The notes: generated by a model not told the origin, from the letters alone. A stretch of DNA of 64,000 nucleotides from Allonocardiopsis opalescens (GCF_003002095.1 NZ_PVZC01000005.1:62001-126000), one strand, 5' to 3'; counted from the first letter of the stretch, positions 8,875 to 17,926 are shown. Numbers and translations: made by a program.

Positions 8875-9318
8875 CGCCCGCCGCGCGTCCGGCCGGCGTC
8901 GCGGCGTCCCGTCGAACCTGGAGGGGCGGGCCGACACACGCTGCGGCCGTGGTGCCGTCGCGTCGCCGACGCTCAGGCGCGGACTCAACGCGTCGCGGCT
9001 CCGGCCGGGCACCGGCGGCCGTCCCGTGCCTCGGTGGCCGGAACGGTGTGGTCGTGGTCGGGATGGGCACGAACGCACGAGCACGGGTGCTGAGCGGTGG
9101 TCCATGCGTGTGAGCAGGCCCCGGACAAGGACGGGTCCCAGGCAGCATGGCCGTCCCGCCTCTCGACGGCCGGTGCGCTCGCCGAGTGGCTGGATGGTCC
9201 GGTGTGGAGGGTGCCAGGGCGGCCGCGTGGCAGGGCTTTGGTGTAGGAGCGGTTCAACCGGGCATGCCGTGAGCCTCCGGTCGTTGACGGCGTCGTCGGT
9301 TCGCCGGCGGAAAGGGGG
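8875..9318. other. 444-bp gap before the ANTAR gene
   Basis: Lies between divergent genes. No repeat or palindrome longer than about 10 bp was noticed, and no small open frame has a convincing ribosome site apart from the one at 9319. It should contain two divergent promoters, but no clear -10/-35 pair was picked. Confidence 0.35.
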
Positions 9319-9633
9319 ATGTCCGTGACGCACTCCATCGCTTCCCAGCAGACACTAACGCGGCACGACGAACCCGTGCCGCCGGCCAAGGACTCGCCGG
9401 AATGCGCGTGCGAGGCCACCATCGCCGATCTCAAGGCGGCGCTGGTGTCCGCCGCGGTGATCAATCAGGCGGTGGGGGTGCTGATGGCGCAGTCGGACTG
9501 CGATGCCGACAGCGCCTTCTCGATGCTCGCCCAGGCGTCGCAGCGCACCAACCGGAAGGTGCGCGTGGTCGCCGAGTCCATCGTGGCGCGCTACGCGCGG
9601 CCTCCGCACGGCCCGGAGTGGTTCGACGGGTGA
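9319..9633 (+). CDS. Small ANTAR-domain RNA-binding regulator
   Basis: 104 residues, of which 35-95 form an ANTAR domain: IADLKAALVSAAVINQAVGVLMAQSDCDADSAFSMLAQASQRTNRKVRVVAESIV. ANTAR domains bind paired hairpins in nascent RNA and prevent termination. No GAF or receiver domain is attached, so it is a stand-alone form common in actinomycetes. AAAGGGGG directly precedes ATG 9319. Its RNA targets cannot be identified from the window. Confidence 0.85.
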   Translation: MSVTHSIASQQTLTRHDEPVPPAKDSPECACEATIADLKAALVSAAVINQAVGVLMAQSDCDADSAFSMLAQASQRTNRKVRVVAESIVARYARPPHGPEWFDG

Positions 9634-9691
9634 GGGCGCCGCACGCCGGAGGGCGTGGGCCGACTGCGAGCCGCAAACCAGCAGCCGTGAA

Positions 9692-10318
9692 TCAGCTGCG
9701 GGCCGCGCGGCGGGTGAGTTCGATCACGGCTTGGGCCGCTTCGGTGAGGGAGTAGCGGGGGTCGGCCAGGGACTCCGCTACGACGGCGTCGATGGCGCCG
9801 CTCAGGATGATCGCGTGGGTGCGGGGGTCGATGTCGTCGCGGTACTCGCCGGAGGACTTGGCGGCTTCGATCAGTTTGGCGAGCGGTTGCCGGCGGCCGG
9901 GTGAATCGGGGGTGTCGGCGATGCCGGTGGCGTTGGCGTCGTCGAGGGCTTCGACGATCATGCGGGTGTGGTCCGGGTGCCGGTCCATGTGGCCGATCAG
10001 GGCCGATATGTAGGCTTCGACGGCCGCGGCGGGTGAGTCGGCGGCGTGGATGGCCGCCGCGACCTGCTCGGTGAGGGCGGCCATGACGGTGTCGTAGGCG
10101 GCTCTGATGACGGCGTTCTTGGTGTCGAAGTGGTAGAGCACCGCCGCCTTGGAGATGGACGCGGCGGCCGCGATGCGGGCCAGTGAGGTGCCGGCGTAGC
10201 CGTGCTCGGCGATGAGTCCGATGGTGAGCCGGATGATCTGCTCCCGGCGGGCCTGCTCGGTGAGGGTGGGGGCCCGTCCGCCGCTGGTGTCGGCCGCGCG
10301 TCTGGGGGAACGGGCCAT
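9692..10318 (-). CDS. TetR-family repressor of the adjacent ABC exporter
   Basis: 208 residues. The helix-turn-helix is LIAEHGYAGTSLARIAAAASISKAAVLYHFDTKNAVIRAAYDTV. The C-terminal part is all-helical. It is the third gene of a minus-strand operon after the ATPase and permease genes, starting 2 bp after the permease stop. An 18-bp perfect palindrome next to the operon promoter is the probable operator, which would make it an autorepressed resistance or export unit. The inducing compound is unknown. Confidence 0.85.
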   Translation of the reverse strand: MARSPRRAADTSGGRAPTLTEQARREQIIRLTIGLIAEHGYAGTSLARIAAAASISKAAVLYHFDTKNAVIRAAYDTVMAALTEQVAAAIHAADSPAAAVEAYISALIGHMDRHPDHTRMIVEALDDANATGIADTPDSPGRRQPLAKLIEAAKSSGEYRDDIDPRTHAIILSGAIDAVVAESLADPRYSLTEAAQAVIELTRRAARS

Positions 10319-10320
10319 CG

Positions 10321-11139
10321 TCAGGCGTCCTTCCGTCGGAACCGGGAGTCGGCGATGCTGAGCACGGCGCCCGTCCAGACCGCCAGGGACAGGAAGCCGG
10401 CCGGCGCGCCGATCGCCTCGGCGCCCACCGCGATGCCCGAGATGCTGTGCAGGGCGGCGAGCGGGGTGATCGGGGTGACCACGGCTCCGACTGCGGAGCC
10501 GAACCACCCGGCGATCGCCGACAGGACGAGGACGGCCAGCGGAGCCACGATACCGAGCGCGGTGGAGCGGAACGCGAACGCGGCCGCGACGGCCAGCACA
10601 CCGTAGAACACGGGCATCAGCACGCTGCCGGCCAGCAGCCGCACACCGCCGTCCGCGAAGACGGCGCCGGCCGGCGCCCCGGCCGAGGCGCCCACGCCGA
10701 GGGCGACGACACCCACGGCCAGCGCGGCCGACACGCCGATGGCGGCGGCCGCCAGCGCGAGCGCGAGCACCTTCGCGGCCAGCAGCCGCCCCCGGCGCGG
10801 GGTGACGGCGAGGCTCTGCTGGATGAGCCCGGTCGCGTACTCGGATCCGACGGCGAGGGCGGCCAGCACGACCACGACCAGGGCGGCCGCGTCGATGCCC
10901 AGCGCCGAGGCGCTGAGCAGTTCGGCCGGCGCCACCTCGTCGATCGCGCGGCCCTGGGTGACCGGCAGGCTGAGGCAGAACACCAGCGCCGTCACCGGCG
11001 CGGCCGAGACGGCCAGGACGGCGAGCAGTCGCAGCGAGCGCTGCGAGCCGAGCTTGCCCAGTTCGGAGTGGAGCAGCGCGCGGAACGGCACCCGCCGCGC
11101 CTGGGTGGCGCTGGAACGGGGGACGGTCGGAACGGTCAT
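10321..11139 (-). CDS. ABC-2-type exporter permease
   Basis: 272 residues with six predicted membrane segments: LLAVLAVSAAPVTALVFCLSL, ALVVVVLAALAVGSEYATGLI, LALALAAAAIGVSAALAVGVVALGVG, LMPVFYGVLAVAAAFAF, IVAPLAVLVLSAIAGWFG and a last one near the C-terminus. LHSELGKLGSQRS before the first segment and SEYATGLIQQSLAVTPRRGRLLAAK are typical of ABC-2 permeases. It pairs with the ATPase at 11463-12371. The substrate is unknown but is probably a small hydrophobic compound, judged from the TetR partner. Confidence 0.85.
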   Translation of the reverse strand: MTVPTVPRSSATQARRVPFRALLHSELGKLGSQRSLRLLAVLAVSAAPVTALVFCLSLPVTQGRAIDEVAPAELLSASALGIDAAALVVVVLAALAVGSEYATGLIQQSLAVTPRRGRLLAAKVLALALAAAAIGVSAALAVGVVALGVGASAGAPAGAVFADGGVRLLAGSVLMPVFYGVLAVAAAFAFRSTALGIVAPLAVLVLSAIAGWFGSAVGAVVTPITPLAALHSISGIAVGAEAIGAPAGFLSLAVWTGAVLSIADSRFRRKDA

Positions 11140-11462
11140 GTGCTGAGCCTTTCGGTGCGGATGGGCCGTGCGGTTCGCGCTCGGCGCGGCGCCGGGGTGT
11201 TCGGATCGGCCGTGGACGCGCCGGTCGCTCGCGGCCGCCCTTGCGATGGGACCGGCCCGGCGAGACGGCAGGCCGGACCACGGCCGAGCGCGTTCGGACC
11301 GGAGTGCCCGGCGGGTCGCGGACGGACGTGCCCCGAGTCCGGCCCGAACCGCCGCTCGGCGATCCAGCGGAACAGAGGCCCGACAGACGACGGCGGACCC
11401 GAGGAAACGGACACCCGCGAGCGCGGCGGCACCCGCGCCCCCGCCAGCCCGTCCGGCGGCCG
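11140..11462. other. 323-bp spacer inside the ABC exporter operon
   Basis: Unusually long for coupled ATPase and permease genes on the same strand. It is GC-rich, and no promoter, hairpin or open frame with a ribosome site was found. Confidence 0.35.
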
Positions 11463-12371
11463 TCATCCGCTCGTCCTCTCCGACGTGGTGAGGTCCATGA
11501 AGGCCGCTTCGAGACCGGTGCGGCGCGGGGCGAGTTCGCGGAGGGCGACTCCGGCGCCGAGGGCGAGGCGGCCGATCTCCAGCGGGTCGAGGCCCGTGAC
11601 GTCGAAGGCGTCCGGGGTGGCGGGGGCGTGCTCGACGCGGGCACCGCGCTGTCGGAGTTCGGGCACCAGCGCGCGGGCGCCCGGGCCGTCGACGCGGACG
11701 CTGCCGGCGGTGCGGGCGGCCAGCTCGGCGACACCGACGCTGGCGAGCAGTTCGCCCCGGGCGATGACGATGACGTGGTCGGCCGTCGCCTGCATCTCGT
11801 TCATCAGGTGGCTGGAGACGAGCACGGTGCCGCCGGCGTCGGCGAACTCCTTGAGCAGGCCGCGCAGCCAGACGATGCCCTGCGGGTCGAGGCCGTTGAG
11901 GGGTTCGTCCAGGATCAGCACGGAGGGGTCGCCCAGCAGGGCGGCGGCGAGCCCGAGCCGCTGGCGCATGCCGAGCGAGAGCGCGGCCGCCGGGCGGTCG
12001 GCCGCGTGCGCGATGCCGACGCGGTCGAGCGCGGCGCCGACCCGGCGGAGGTCGACGCCGGAGGCGCGGGCGATCCAGCCGAGGTGGGCCCGCGCGGTCC
12101 GGCCGGGGTGCACCGCCCCGGCGTCCAGCAGCGAGCCGACGACCCGGGTGGGCGCCGGGATGCTCGCGTAGGGCACTCCGGCGATCAGCGCGCGGCCGGT
12201 GGTCGGCCGGTCCAGCCCGAGGATCACGCGCATAGTGGTGGACTTCCCCGCGCCGTTCGGACCGAGGAATCCGGTCACTTTCCCCGGTTCCACGGTGAAG
12301 CTCAGATCGCGCACCGCGACGGTGGCGCCGTAGCGCTTGCCGAGTCCTTCGACGCTGATCGTGCTCTCCAC
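11463..12371 (-). CDS. ABC exporter ATP-binding protein
   Basis: 302 residues. Walker A is GFLGPNGAGKSTTM, the signature is the variant ALSLGMRQRLGLAAALL, Walker B is VLILDEPLNGLDP, and the H-loop is VLVSSHLMNEM. The order and length match the drug/lantibiotic-exporter subfamily (BcrA/DrrA-like), and it should energise the ABC-2 permease encoded downstream. GTG 12371 has GGGAG upstream; an ATG at 12401 would lie only about 13 nt from the predicted transcript start. The C-terminal 70 residues after Walker B are of normal family length. Confidence 0.85.
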   Translation of the reverse strand: MESTISVEGLGKRYGATVAVRDLSFTVEPGKVTGFLGPNGAGKSTTMRVILGLDRPTTGRALIAGVPYASIPAPTRVVGSLLDAGAVHPGRTARAHLGWIARASGVDLRRVGAALDRVGIAHAADRPAAALSLGMRQRLGLAAALLGDPSVLILDEPLNGLDPQGIVWLRGLLKEFADAGGTVLVSSHLMNEMQATADHVIVIARGELLASVGVAELAARTAGSVRVDGPGARALVPELRQRGARVEHAPATPDAFDVTGLDPLEIGRLALGAGVALRELAPRRTGLEAAFMDLTTSERTSG

Positions 12372-12402
12372 CGGACGGCTCCCACCTGCGCCGAAGCGCA
12401 TC

Positions 12403-12449
12403 ACTGACCACGTGGTCAGTAATCTAACCGTCTGGTAAGTATGCGTCAA
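12403..12449 (-). promoter_or_regulatory. Promoter and perfect palindromic operator of the ABC/TetR operon
   Basis: On the minus strand, TTGACG (12444-12449) and TAGATT (12421-12426) form a -35/-10 pair with a 17-bp spacer. Immediately downstream, covering the expected transcript start, is the perfect 18-bp palindrome ACTGACCACGTGGTCAGT (12403-12420). Repression by the operon's own TetR protein is the natural reading. Confidence 0.8.
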
Positions 12450-12537
12450 ACGGCTCCTTCGGAGGGGCGCTCCTGCACGGCCCGCGCACCCACCGCGCGG
12501 GACGGACGCCCCGAGCGATCAGGACGGCACCGCCCGT

Positions 12538-14178
12538 TCACGCCACCCGCCCGCCCGCCGCCGGAGCGCCCCGCAGTCCCCGCAGGTAGCCGCGCACCGG
12601 CGCGAGGTCGAGGCTGTCGTTGCGGTGGGCGATGTACTTGTCCGGCCGGACCAGGTACAGGCTCGGGCGGCGGACGCCGTAGCGCCGGTGGGCCTCGCCG
12701 CGCAGGTCGGCGAAGACGCCCTCGGCAGGCCCGGGCGGCAGGTGCCCCCGGGTGACCAGGTGGACCGCGGCGTCCCCGTCGACCGCCTGCCGCGCCCGGG
12801 CCGTCCAGTCGGCGAGCGCGGCCGGGTCGGCCTCCTCGGCGGCGAACAGCAGCAGGTGGTGGCCGGTGCCGCCGAGGACGCGCCGCAGCGCGACCGGCCC
12901 GGAGCGCGTCTCCAGGTAGGCGTCGCGGGCGAGCTCGCCGGCCTCGGGGCCGGGCCCGGCACCGTCGTTCCACGCCCGGACGGGCCCGCCGCGCCAGTCC
13001 TGGGAGACCAGCTCGCTGCCGCGGTAGCCGACCAGGTGCTCGCCGAGGGCGTCGGCGAAGCGCCGCTGCACGGCGGTGAGGCGGCTGAGCAGCCTGAGCG
13101 CGTGCCGGCGGGCCCGCCGGACGACGAGCGCGCGGCCGGTGGCGACCCGGGTGGCGGCGGAGGTGGTGCCGATGACGGCCTCGGCGACCGGTCGCCGCTC
13201 CGCCCCGTAGCCGTCCAGGATGTCGGCGCCGCCCGTCGCGGCGAGCGCGAGCTTCCAGCCCAGGTTGTACGCGTCCTGCATCCCGGTGTTCATGCCCTGC
13301 CCGCCGATGGGGCTGTGGCTGTGGGCGGCGTCGCCCGCGAGCAGCACCCGGCCCCGGCGGAAGGTCTCCGCCAGGCCCTCGCGGGCGGCGAAGGCCGAAC
13401 TCCACCGCAGTTCGCGCGGGCGCGCGTCCAGCGGCGTGCGCTCGGCGACGGCCTGCGCGAAGTCGGCGAGGCCCGGCCGCTCGGGCGGCCTCCCGCCCGG
13501 CGTACTGGCCAGCACGCGCCAGTGGCCGCCGGGCATCGGGAAGACGGCGAGCACGCCGCCGCGGTCGAAGTAGACGTGGAAGCGGTCGCGCACCAGGTCC
13601 CAGTCGGCCGCGACGTCGCCGAGGATGAAGCCGCGCCGCAGGTCGGCGGTCCGCCAGCGGATGCCCGCCGCCCGGCGCACGGTGCTGTGCGCGCCGTCGC
13701 AGCCGGCCAGCCACCCGGCCCGGACCCGTTCGGTACCGCCGTCGGGGCGGACGATCTCGGCGTCGACTCCGTCCCCGTCGGCGCGCAGGCCGCTCAGCCT
13801 GGTCCGCCACTCGATCGTGACGCCCAGCTCCTCGGCCCGTTTCCGCAGCAGCTCCGTGGTCCGCCACTGCGGGACGCACAGGTCCATCGGGAAGGGCGAG
13901 TCCACCACCGTCACGTCCAGGACGGCCAGCAGGGCGGTGCCCTGGTAGAAGTTGAGCGCGTGCAGCGGCAGGCCGTGCCCGATCGCGGCCTCGGCCAGCC
14001 CGAGGTCGTCGAGCAGTTCCAGTGAGCGCGCCGCGACCGCGACGGCCCGGCTTTCGCGCAGGTCCGAGGGGCCCGCGTCGACCACCCGGGGCAGCACCCC
14101 GCGCCGCGCCAGCTCGATGGCGAGCACCAGTCCGGTCGGCCCGGCTCCCGCGATCAGCACGTCGGTGTCCGTCCTCAT
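12538..14178 (-). CDS. FAD-dependent aromatic monooxygenase
   Basis: 546 residues of the PheA/TetX class. DVLIAGAGPTGLVLAIELARRG is the dinucleotide-binding GxGxxG, AGCDGAHSTVRRAAG is the DG motif, and GRVLLAGDAAHSHSPIGGQGMNTGMQDAYNLGWKLA is the GD motif. The C-terminal thioredoxin-like region (residues 400-540) ends in SLYLVRPDKYIAHRND. Such enzymes hydroxylate phenolic or polyketide substrates, often for self-resistance or degradation. AAGG precedes ATG 14178. TetR-type operator copies lie between it and the divergently oriented control region of the TetR gene at 14264. Confidence 0.85.
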   Translation of the reverse strand: MRTDTDVLIAGAGPTGLVLAIELARRGVLPRVVDAGPSDLRESRAVAVAARSLELLDDLGLAEAAIGHGLPLHALNFYQGTALLAVLDVTVVDSPFPMDLCVPQWRTTELLRKRAEELGVTIEWRTRLSGLRADGDGVDAEIVRPDGGTERVRAGWLAGCDGAHSTVRRAAGIRWRTADLRRGFILGDVAADWDLVRDRFHVYFDRGGVLAVFPMPGGHWRVLASTPGGRPPERPGLADFAQAVAERTPLDARPRELRWSSAFAAREGLAETFRRGRVLLAGDAAHSHSPIGGQGMNTGMQDAYNLGWKLALAATGGADILDGYGAERRPVAEAVIGTTSAATRVATGRALVVRRARRHALRLLSRLTAVQRRFADALGEHLVGYRGSELVSQDWRGGPVRAWNDGAGPGPEAGELARDAYLETRSGPVALRRVLGGTGHHLLLFAAEEADPAALADWTARARQAVDGDAAVHLVTRGHLPPGPAEGVFADLRGEAHRRYGVRRPSLYLVRPDKYIAHRNDSLDLAPVRGYLRGLRGAPAAGGRVA

Positions 14179-14195
14179 GTGCCACCTTCTTAGAA

Positions 14196-14209
14196 AACGA
14201 ATGTTCGTT
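14196..14209. promoter_or_regulatory. TetR operator copy A
   Basis: AACGAATGTTCGTT, arms AACGAA/TTCGTT, extends as an imperfect palindrome to 14193-14212. It lies 18 bp upstream of the FAD monooxygenase start. Two related copies exist at 14247 and 14877. Confidence 0.65.
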
Positions 14210-14246
14210 CTCTTTAATGGCAGCACGCGTCCGCCACCACGTCAAG

Positions 14247-14260
14247 AGCGAACGCTCGTT
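14247..14260. promoter_or_regulatory. TetR operator copy B
   Basis: AGCGAACGCTCGTT is an imperfect version of copy A. It lies just beyond the stop of the TetR gene and upstream of the monooxygenase. Confidence 0.5.
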
Positions 14261-14263
14261 CTC

Positions 14264-14863
14264 TCAGTCGCCGCCGCGCGCCGACATGAGCGCGCGCAGC
14301 CCCGCGCGGAAGGCCGCCGGGTCGGCGCGGCCGAACACCGCGTGCTGGAGCAGGTAGCCGTCGACCAGGGCGATCAGCGCCCCGGCGATGTGCTCGGCGG
14401 GGACGTCGGCGGGCAGCAGCCCGCGCCGCTGGTGCCGGACCACCACGCCGCCCAGCACCGCCCGCGCCGCCGCCATCACCTCGTCCAGGCGCCCGGCCAG
14501 CTCGGGCGAGCGCAGCGCCTCCGCCCAGACCTGGACCAGCAGCCGGGCCGACTCCCGCGAACCCGACAGCGGCGGCCGGTCGACCCGCAGCACGGCGTCG
14601 ACGATGTCGTCCAGCTCCGGCGGCTCCCCGGCGTCGTCGCCGAAGGCGGCCGCCAGCTCGGCCAGCGCGTCGGAGACGATCGCCGCGATGAGCGCGTCCT
14701 TGCCGCTGAAGTAGCGGTACACGGCGCCCACCGACAGGCCCGCCTCGGCCAGCACGTCCTGCATCGAGGTGGCGTGGAAGCCGTTGCGGACGAAGCAGCG
14801 CCGGGCGGCGTCCAGGATCTGCCGGCGGCGCGCGTCGAGGTGTTCCTTCGGCTTGCGGCTCAT
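14264..14863 (-). CDS. TetR-family regulator of the FAD monooxygenase
   Basis: 199 residues. The helix-turn-helix is FVRNGFHATSMQDVLAEAGLSVGAVYRYFSGKDALIAAIV. The C-terminal domain resembles TetR_C_6-type proteins. The gene lies upstream of the monooxygenase gene on the same strand, and related inverted repeats occur before both genes. It therefore probably represses both itself and the oxygenase, with a phenolic or drug-like inducer as an inference. Confidence 0.85.
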   Translation of the reverse strand: MSRKPKEHLDARRRQILDAARRCFVRNGFHATSMQDVLAEAGLSVGAVYRYFSGKDALIAAIVSDALAELAAAFGDDAGEPPELDDIVDAVLRVDRPPLSGSRESARLLVQVWAEALRSPELAGRLDEVMAAARAVLGGVVVRHQRRGLLPADVPAEHIAGALIALVDGYLLQHAVFGRADPAAFRAGLRALMSARGGD

Positions 14864-14876
14864 GGCGCCAATATAG

Positions 14877-14890
14877 AACGAGCGTTCCTT
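14877..14890. promoter_or_regulatory. TetR operator copy C
   Basis: AACGAGCGTTCCTT lies 13 bp upstream of the TetR gene start. It shares AACGA and TTC-N-TT with copy A, consistent with autoregulation. Confidence 0.55.
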
Positions 14891-15023
14891 CACCCGGCTC
14901 CGGAGCGACCGACGCCTTCCCGTCCCCGCGACGCGGCGGCCGGGCGCGGCCGCCGCCGCGCCCACTGGCAGGATCGGAGACGTCCGCCGGATCCGGCGGG
15001 CCGCACGGTGTCAGGAGGTCCCC

Positions 15024-15473
15024 ATGCCCGTCGCCTTCGAGGACCACGCCGAGATCGACGCGCCGCCCGGCGCGGTGTGGGCGGTGTTCGCCGATGTCGA
15101 GCGGTGGCCGGAGTGGACGGCGTCGGTGGAGTCGGTGCGGCTGCTGGACGGCGCCGGGCCCGAGGGGGCGCTCCGGGCCGGCGCCCGGGTCGCGGTCGAG
15201 CAGCCCGGGCTGCCACGGGCCGTCTACACCGTCACCGAACTGACCGAGGGCGCCTCGTTCACCTGGGAGGCCACGGCACCGGGCGTGCGCACCGCCGGCG
15301 AGCACCTGCTGCGGCCGGCGCCCGGCGGCGGCTGCGTCGCCACCGTCCGGCTGGTCCAGCACGGGCCCGTCGGACGCCTCGTCGCGCTGCTGACGGCCGG
15401 CCTCACCCGCCGCTACCTGCGGATGGAAGCCGCGGGCCTGAAACGGCGCAGCGAGGAGCGGGCCGCCGGCTGA
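15024..15473 (+). CDS. SRPBCC (START/Bet v1-like) family protein
   Basis: 149 residues. The opening [39 protein letters not shown] is the polyketide-cyclase/dehydrase-type SRPBCC signature. It continues with [21 protein letters not shown] and ends in the long C-terminal helix that closes the pocket. Members bind small hydrophobic molecules. AGGAGGTCCCC immediately precedes ATG 15024. It is not clearly linked to a pathway here. Confidence 0.85.
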   Translation: MPVAFEDHAEIDAPPGAVWAVFADVERWPEWTASVESVRLLDGAGPEGALRAGARVAVEQPGLPRAVYTVTELTEGASFTWEATAPGVRTAGEHLLRPAPGGGCVATVRLVQHGPVGRLVALLTAGLTRRYLRMEAAGLKRRSEERAAG

Positions 15474-15479
15474 CCGCCC

Positions 15480-15728
15480 TCAGCCGGCCCTGAAGTCGCC
15501 CAGTTCCTCGATCAGCCGCTCGCGGGCCTGCTCCAGCCGCGTCCGGTAGGCCGGATCGAAGACCATCACCAGCCGCTTGTCCAGGGCGGCGCTGATCGAC
15601 AGCAGCGGCGACCACACCGCCCGGTCGTCGACCGCCGCCTCGAAGGCCGCCGTGTGCATGGCGCGGTCCAGCCAGTCCGACAGCACCAGCGCCTGGTCCG
15701 CCGTCAAGCTGAGGGTGACGTCGTCCAT
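15480..15728 (-). CDS. Conserved hypothetical small protein
   Basis: 82 residues, acidic and mainly helical: LSLTADQALVLSDWLDRAM, then a Trp/Leu-rich middle and a charged C-terminal helix. The pattern is like small actinobacterial proteins found next to metabolic genes, with no assigned function. Its stop lies 7 bp from the convergent SRPBCC stop. GCGGGGACTCGGT upstream of the ATG is a modest ribosome site. Confidence 0.65.
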   Translation of the reverse strand: MDDVTLSLTADQALVLSDWLDRAMHTAAFEAAVDDRAVWSPLLSISAALDKRLVMVFDPAYRTRLEQARERLIEELGDFRAG

Positions 15729-15779
15729 ACCGAGTCCCCGCCTTCCCGCCGACTCCGGTTCGTGGAACCTATCCGACGC

Positions 15780-15817
15780 GCGGCCGCTCCCCCGGCCCCC
15801 GCAGGGGGAGCGGCCGC
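15780..15817 (-). terminator. Strong hairpin after the glycosyltransferase operon
   Basis: GCGGCCGCTCCCCC (15780-15793) pairs perfectly with GGGGGAGCGGCCGC (15804-15817), a 14-bp stem with a 10-nt loop, 3 bp beyond the stop of the glycosyltransferase gene. Confidence 0.8.
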
Positions 15818-15820
15818 CGC

Positions 15821-17926
15821 TCAGGCCGCGCAGTCGTACAGGGTGGACGGACCCGGGCCCATGAGGCGCGGCCCGCCGCCCTGGCCCTGCCCGCCCGCCT
15901 CGGGCACCGGCTCGCCGCCGTAGGCCGAGGGGTCCACGGGCGCGCAGTTGGCGCCGACCCACTCCAGCACGTCGGCGCCGCCGGGGCGCCCGCCCTCCGG
16001 GGAGGCGAGCACGAAGCGGAGTTCGCCGCCGGCCACGTACTCGGCCAGGCGCTCGGCGGTGGGGGCGTTCCCGCCGCCGCTGAAGCCGCCCATGGCCATG
16101 GCCGGCATCCCCGTCTCCAGGATGATCGACGCCGCCTCGTCGGACCCCACTGTCGCGGCCAGCCAGGTCTCGCCGTCGTGCTGGGCGAGCAGGTAGTCCA
16201 GCAGCTCGGGGTCGACGTCCATGCCGCCGCCCCCCGCGGTCCGCAGGCCGCCGCCCGGCGGCGGGGCCGTGCCGGACGCGCCGGGCGGCGGCTGCGCCGT
16301 GTTCGTCGGGCCGGCGCCCTGCGCCGCCGGTCCCGCCGTCGGATCGGTGCCGGTGATCGGAGTGCTCAGCGTGTGCGCGGCATAGGCGGCGGGCCCGGCC
16401 AGCAGCGCCAGCGCCGACACGCCCGCCGCGACCGCCGCCGCCCGGGACCAGTACGGACCGCTCCGGCGCAGCGCCCAGCCCAGCAGCAGCACCAGCGCCC
16501 CGGCGCCGGCCGCGGCGCCGACGGCGGGCGCCAGCCACGGCACGAACTCCGGGGTGCGCCGCAGCAGCACGACCGCCAGCGCCCCGCTCCCGGCCACCGC
16601 GGCCGCGGGCAGCCAGCCCCACCACCGGGACGTGCGGTACAGCCGCGCCAGGCCGACCGCGCCGATCCCGGCCAGGGCCGCCACCGCCGGGGCCAGTGCC
16701 ACCGTGTAGTAGGTGTGCCAGATGCCCTGCGCGAAGCTGAACACGGCGTAGTGCACGAGCAGCCAGCCGCCCCACATCAGCGCCTGCGCCCGCCGCCCGT
16801 CGGTGCGCGGACGGCGTCCGGCCAGCGCCACCGCCACGGCGACGGCGAGCGCGGCGAAGGGCAGTAGCCAGGCGATCTGGCCGCCGACCTGGGCGTTGAA
16901 CAGGCGGTCCCAGCCGGGGTCGCCGCCGAAGCCCATGGTCTCCAGCTCGGGCCCGCCGCCGGACGCGCCCGCGCCGGCCCCGGGAGGCCCGTAGGTGTAC
17001 ACGACGCCGCCCTGCGGGCCCTGCGCCCCGTCCTCGCGGCCGAAGACGCGGCCGAGCCCGTTGTAGCCGAGCACCAGCTCCCAGGCGGAGTTGGCCGGAC
17101 TGCCGCCGACATAGGGCCGCGCCGACGCCGGGATCAGGTCGACCACGGTGATCCAGGCGAAGCTCACCGCCGAGAGCACCGCCCCGGCGCCGAGCAGGTG
17201 CCCGATCCGCACCCGCAGCGGCCGGGGCGCCGCCACCAGGTAGACCAGCGCGAACACCGGGACCACCAGGAAGGCCTGCAGCATCTTGACGTTGAAGGCC
17301 AGCCCGACGGCCACCGCGCACCACAGCACCGGGCCGAGCCGGCCGGTCCGCGTCGCCGCCAGGGCCGCCCAGCCGGACAGCACCAGCAGCAGGGTCAGCA
17401 GCCCGTCGGGGTTGTTGTGCTGCGCCATGGCCACCGCGATGGGGGTGACGGCGAGCGCCGCCGCGGCCAGGGTCGCCGCGGCGAAGCCGAAGTCGCGCCG
17501 CACCACGCGGTGCACCACCGCGATCGCGGCCAGCCCGGCGAGCGCCTGTGGTACCAGGATGCTCCAGCTGGAGTAGCCGAAGATCCGCACCGACAGCGCC
17601 TGCACCCACAGCGCCAGCGGCGGCTTGTCGACGGTGATGAAGGACGCGGCGTCGAAGGAGCCGAAGAAGAACGCCGTCCAGTCCGTCGCCATGCCGAGGA
17701 CGGCGGCCGCGTAGTAGCGGTTGCTGTCCTCGTTGCCCGGCAGGTCCCACAGGTACAGCAGCGCGGCACCGAGCAGGATCGCGAGCAGCGCGGGCCTTGC
17801 CCAGACCGGATCGGCGGGGCCGCCCAGCAGCGCGCGCAGGTACCACGGCCGCGCGGGCGGCGCGGCCGGGCCGGCCGGCCCGCCCGGGTCCCGGCCGGGT
17901 GCGCGGGCCGTCGTCACCGCGGTCAT
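15821..17926 (-). CDS. Membrane glycosyltransferase of the PMT/GT39-83 type
   Basis: 701 residues with about ten membrane spans. Early features are DLPGNEDSNRYYAAAVLGMATDW and FITVDKPPLALWVQALSVRIFGYS, which carry the first-loop acidic residue and the DKPP motif of ArnT-like polyprenyl-linked sugar transferases. Gly-rich, Pro-rich outer loops follow, and a soluble C-terminal domain ends in CGSTLYDCAA-like sequence with cysteines. The family moves sugars from polyprenyl phosphate to extracellular acceptors. It overlaps the upstream GT2 gene by 4 bp (ATGA), and the GT2 protein probably makes its lipid-linked donor. Confidence 0.85.
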   Translation of the reverse strand: MTAVTTARAPGRDPGGPAGPAAPPARPWYLRALLGGPADPVWARPALLAILLGAALLYLWDLPGNEDSNRYYAAAVLGMATDWTAFFFGSFDAASFITVDKPPLALWVQALSVRIFGYSSWSILVPQALAGLAAIAVVHRVVRRDFGFAAATLAAAALAVTPIAVAMAQHNNPDGLLTLLLVLSGWAALAATRTGRLGPVLWCAVAVGLAFNVKMLQAFLVVPVFALVYLVAAPRPLRVRIGHLLGAGAVLSAVSFAWITVVDLIPASARPYVGGSPANSAWELVLGYNGLGRVFGREDGAQGPQGGVVYTYGPPGAGAGASGGGPELETMGFGGDPGWDRLFNAQVGGQIAWLLPFAALAVAVAVALAGRRPRTDGRRAQALMWGGWLLVHYAVFSFAQGIWHTYYTVALAPAVAALAGIGAVGLARLYRTSRWWGWLPAAAVAGSGALAVVLLRRTPEFVPWLAPAVGAAAGAGALVLLLGWALRRSGPYWSRAAAVAAGVSALALLAGPAAYAAHTLSTPITGTDPTAGPAAQGAGPTNTAQPPPGASGTAPPPGGGLRTAGGGGMDVDPELLDYLLAQHDGETWLAATVGSDEAASIILETGMPAMAMGGFSGGGNAPTAERLAEYVAGGELRFVLASPEGGRPGGADVLEWVGANCAPVDPSAYGGEPVPEAGGQGQGGGPRLMGPGPSTLYDCAA

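Noticed and set aside
8875..9318. N-terminal extension of the methyltransferase up to 9333
   Set aside because: The additional 150 residues are Arg/Pro-rich, without fold or conservation; GTG 8874 begins the conserved part.
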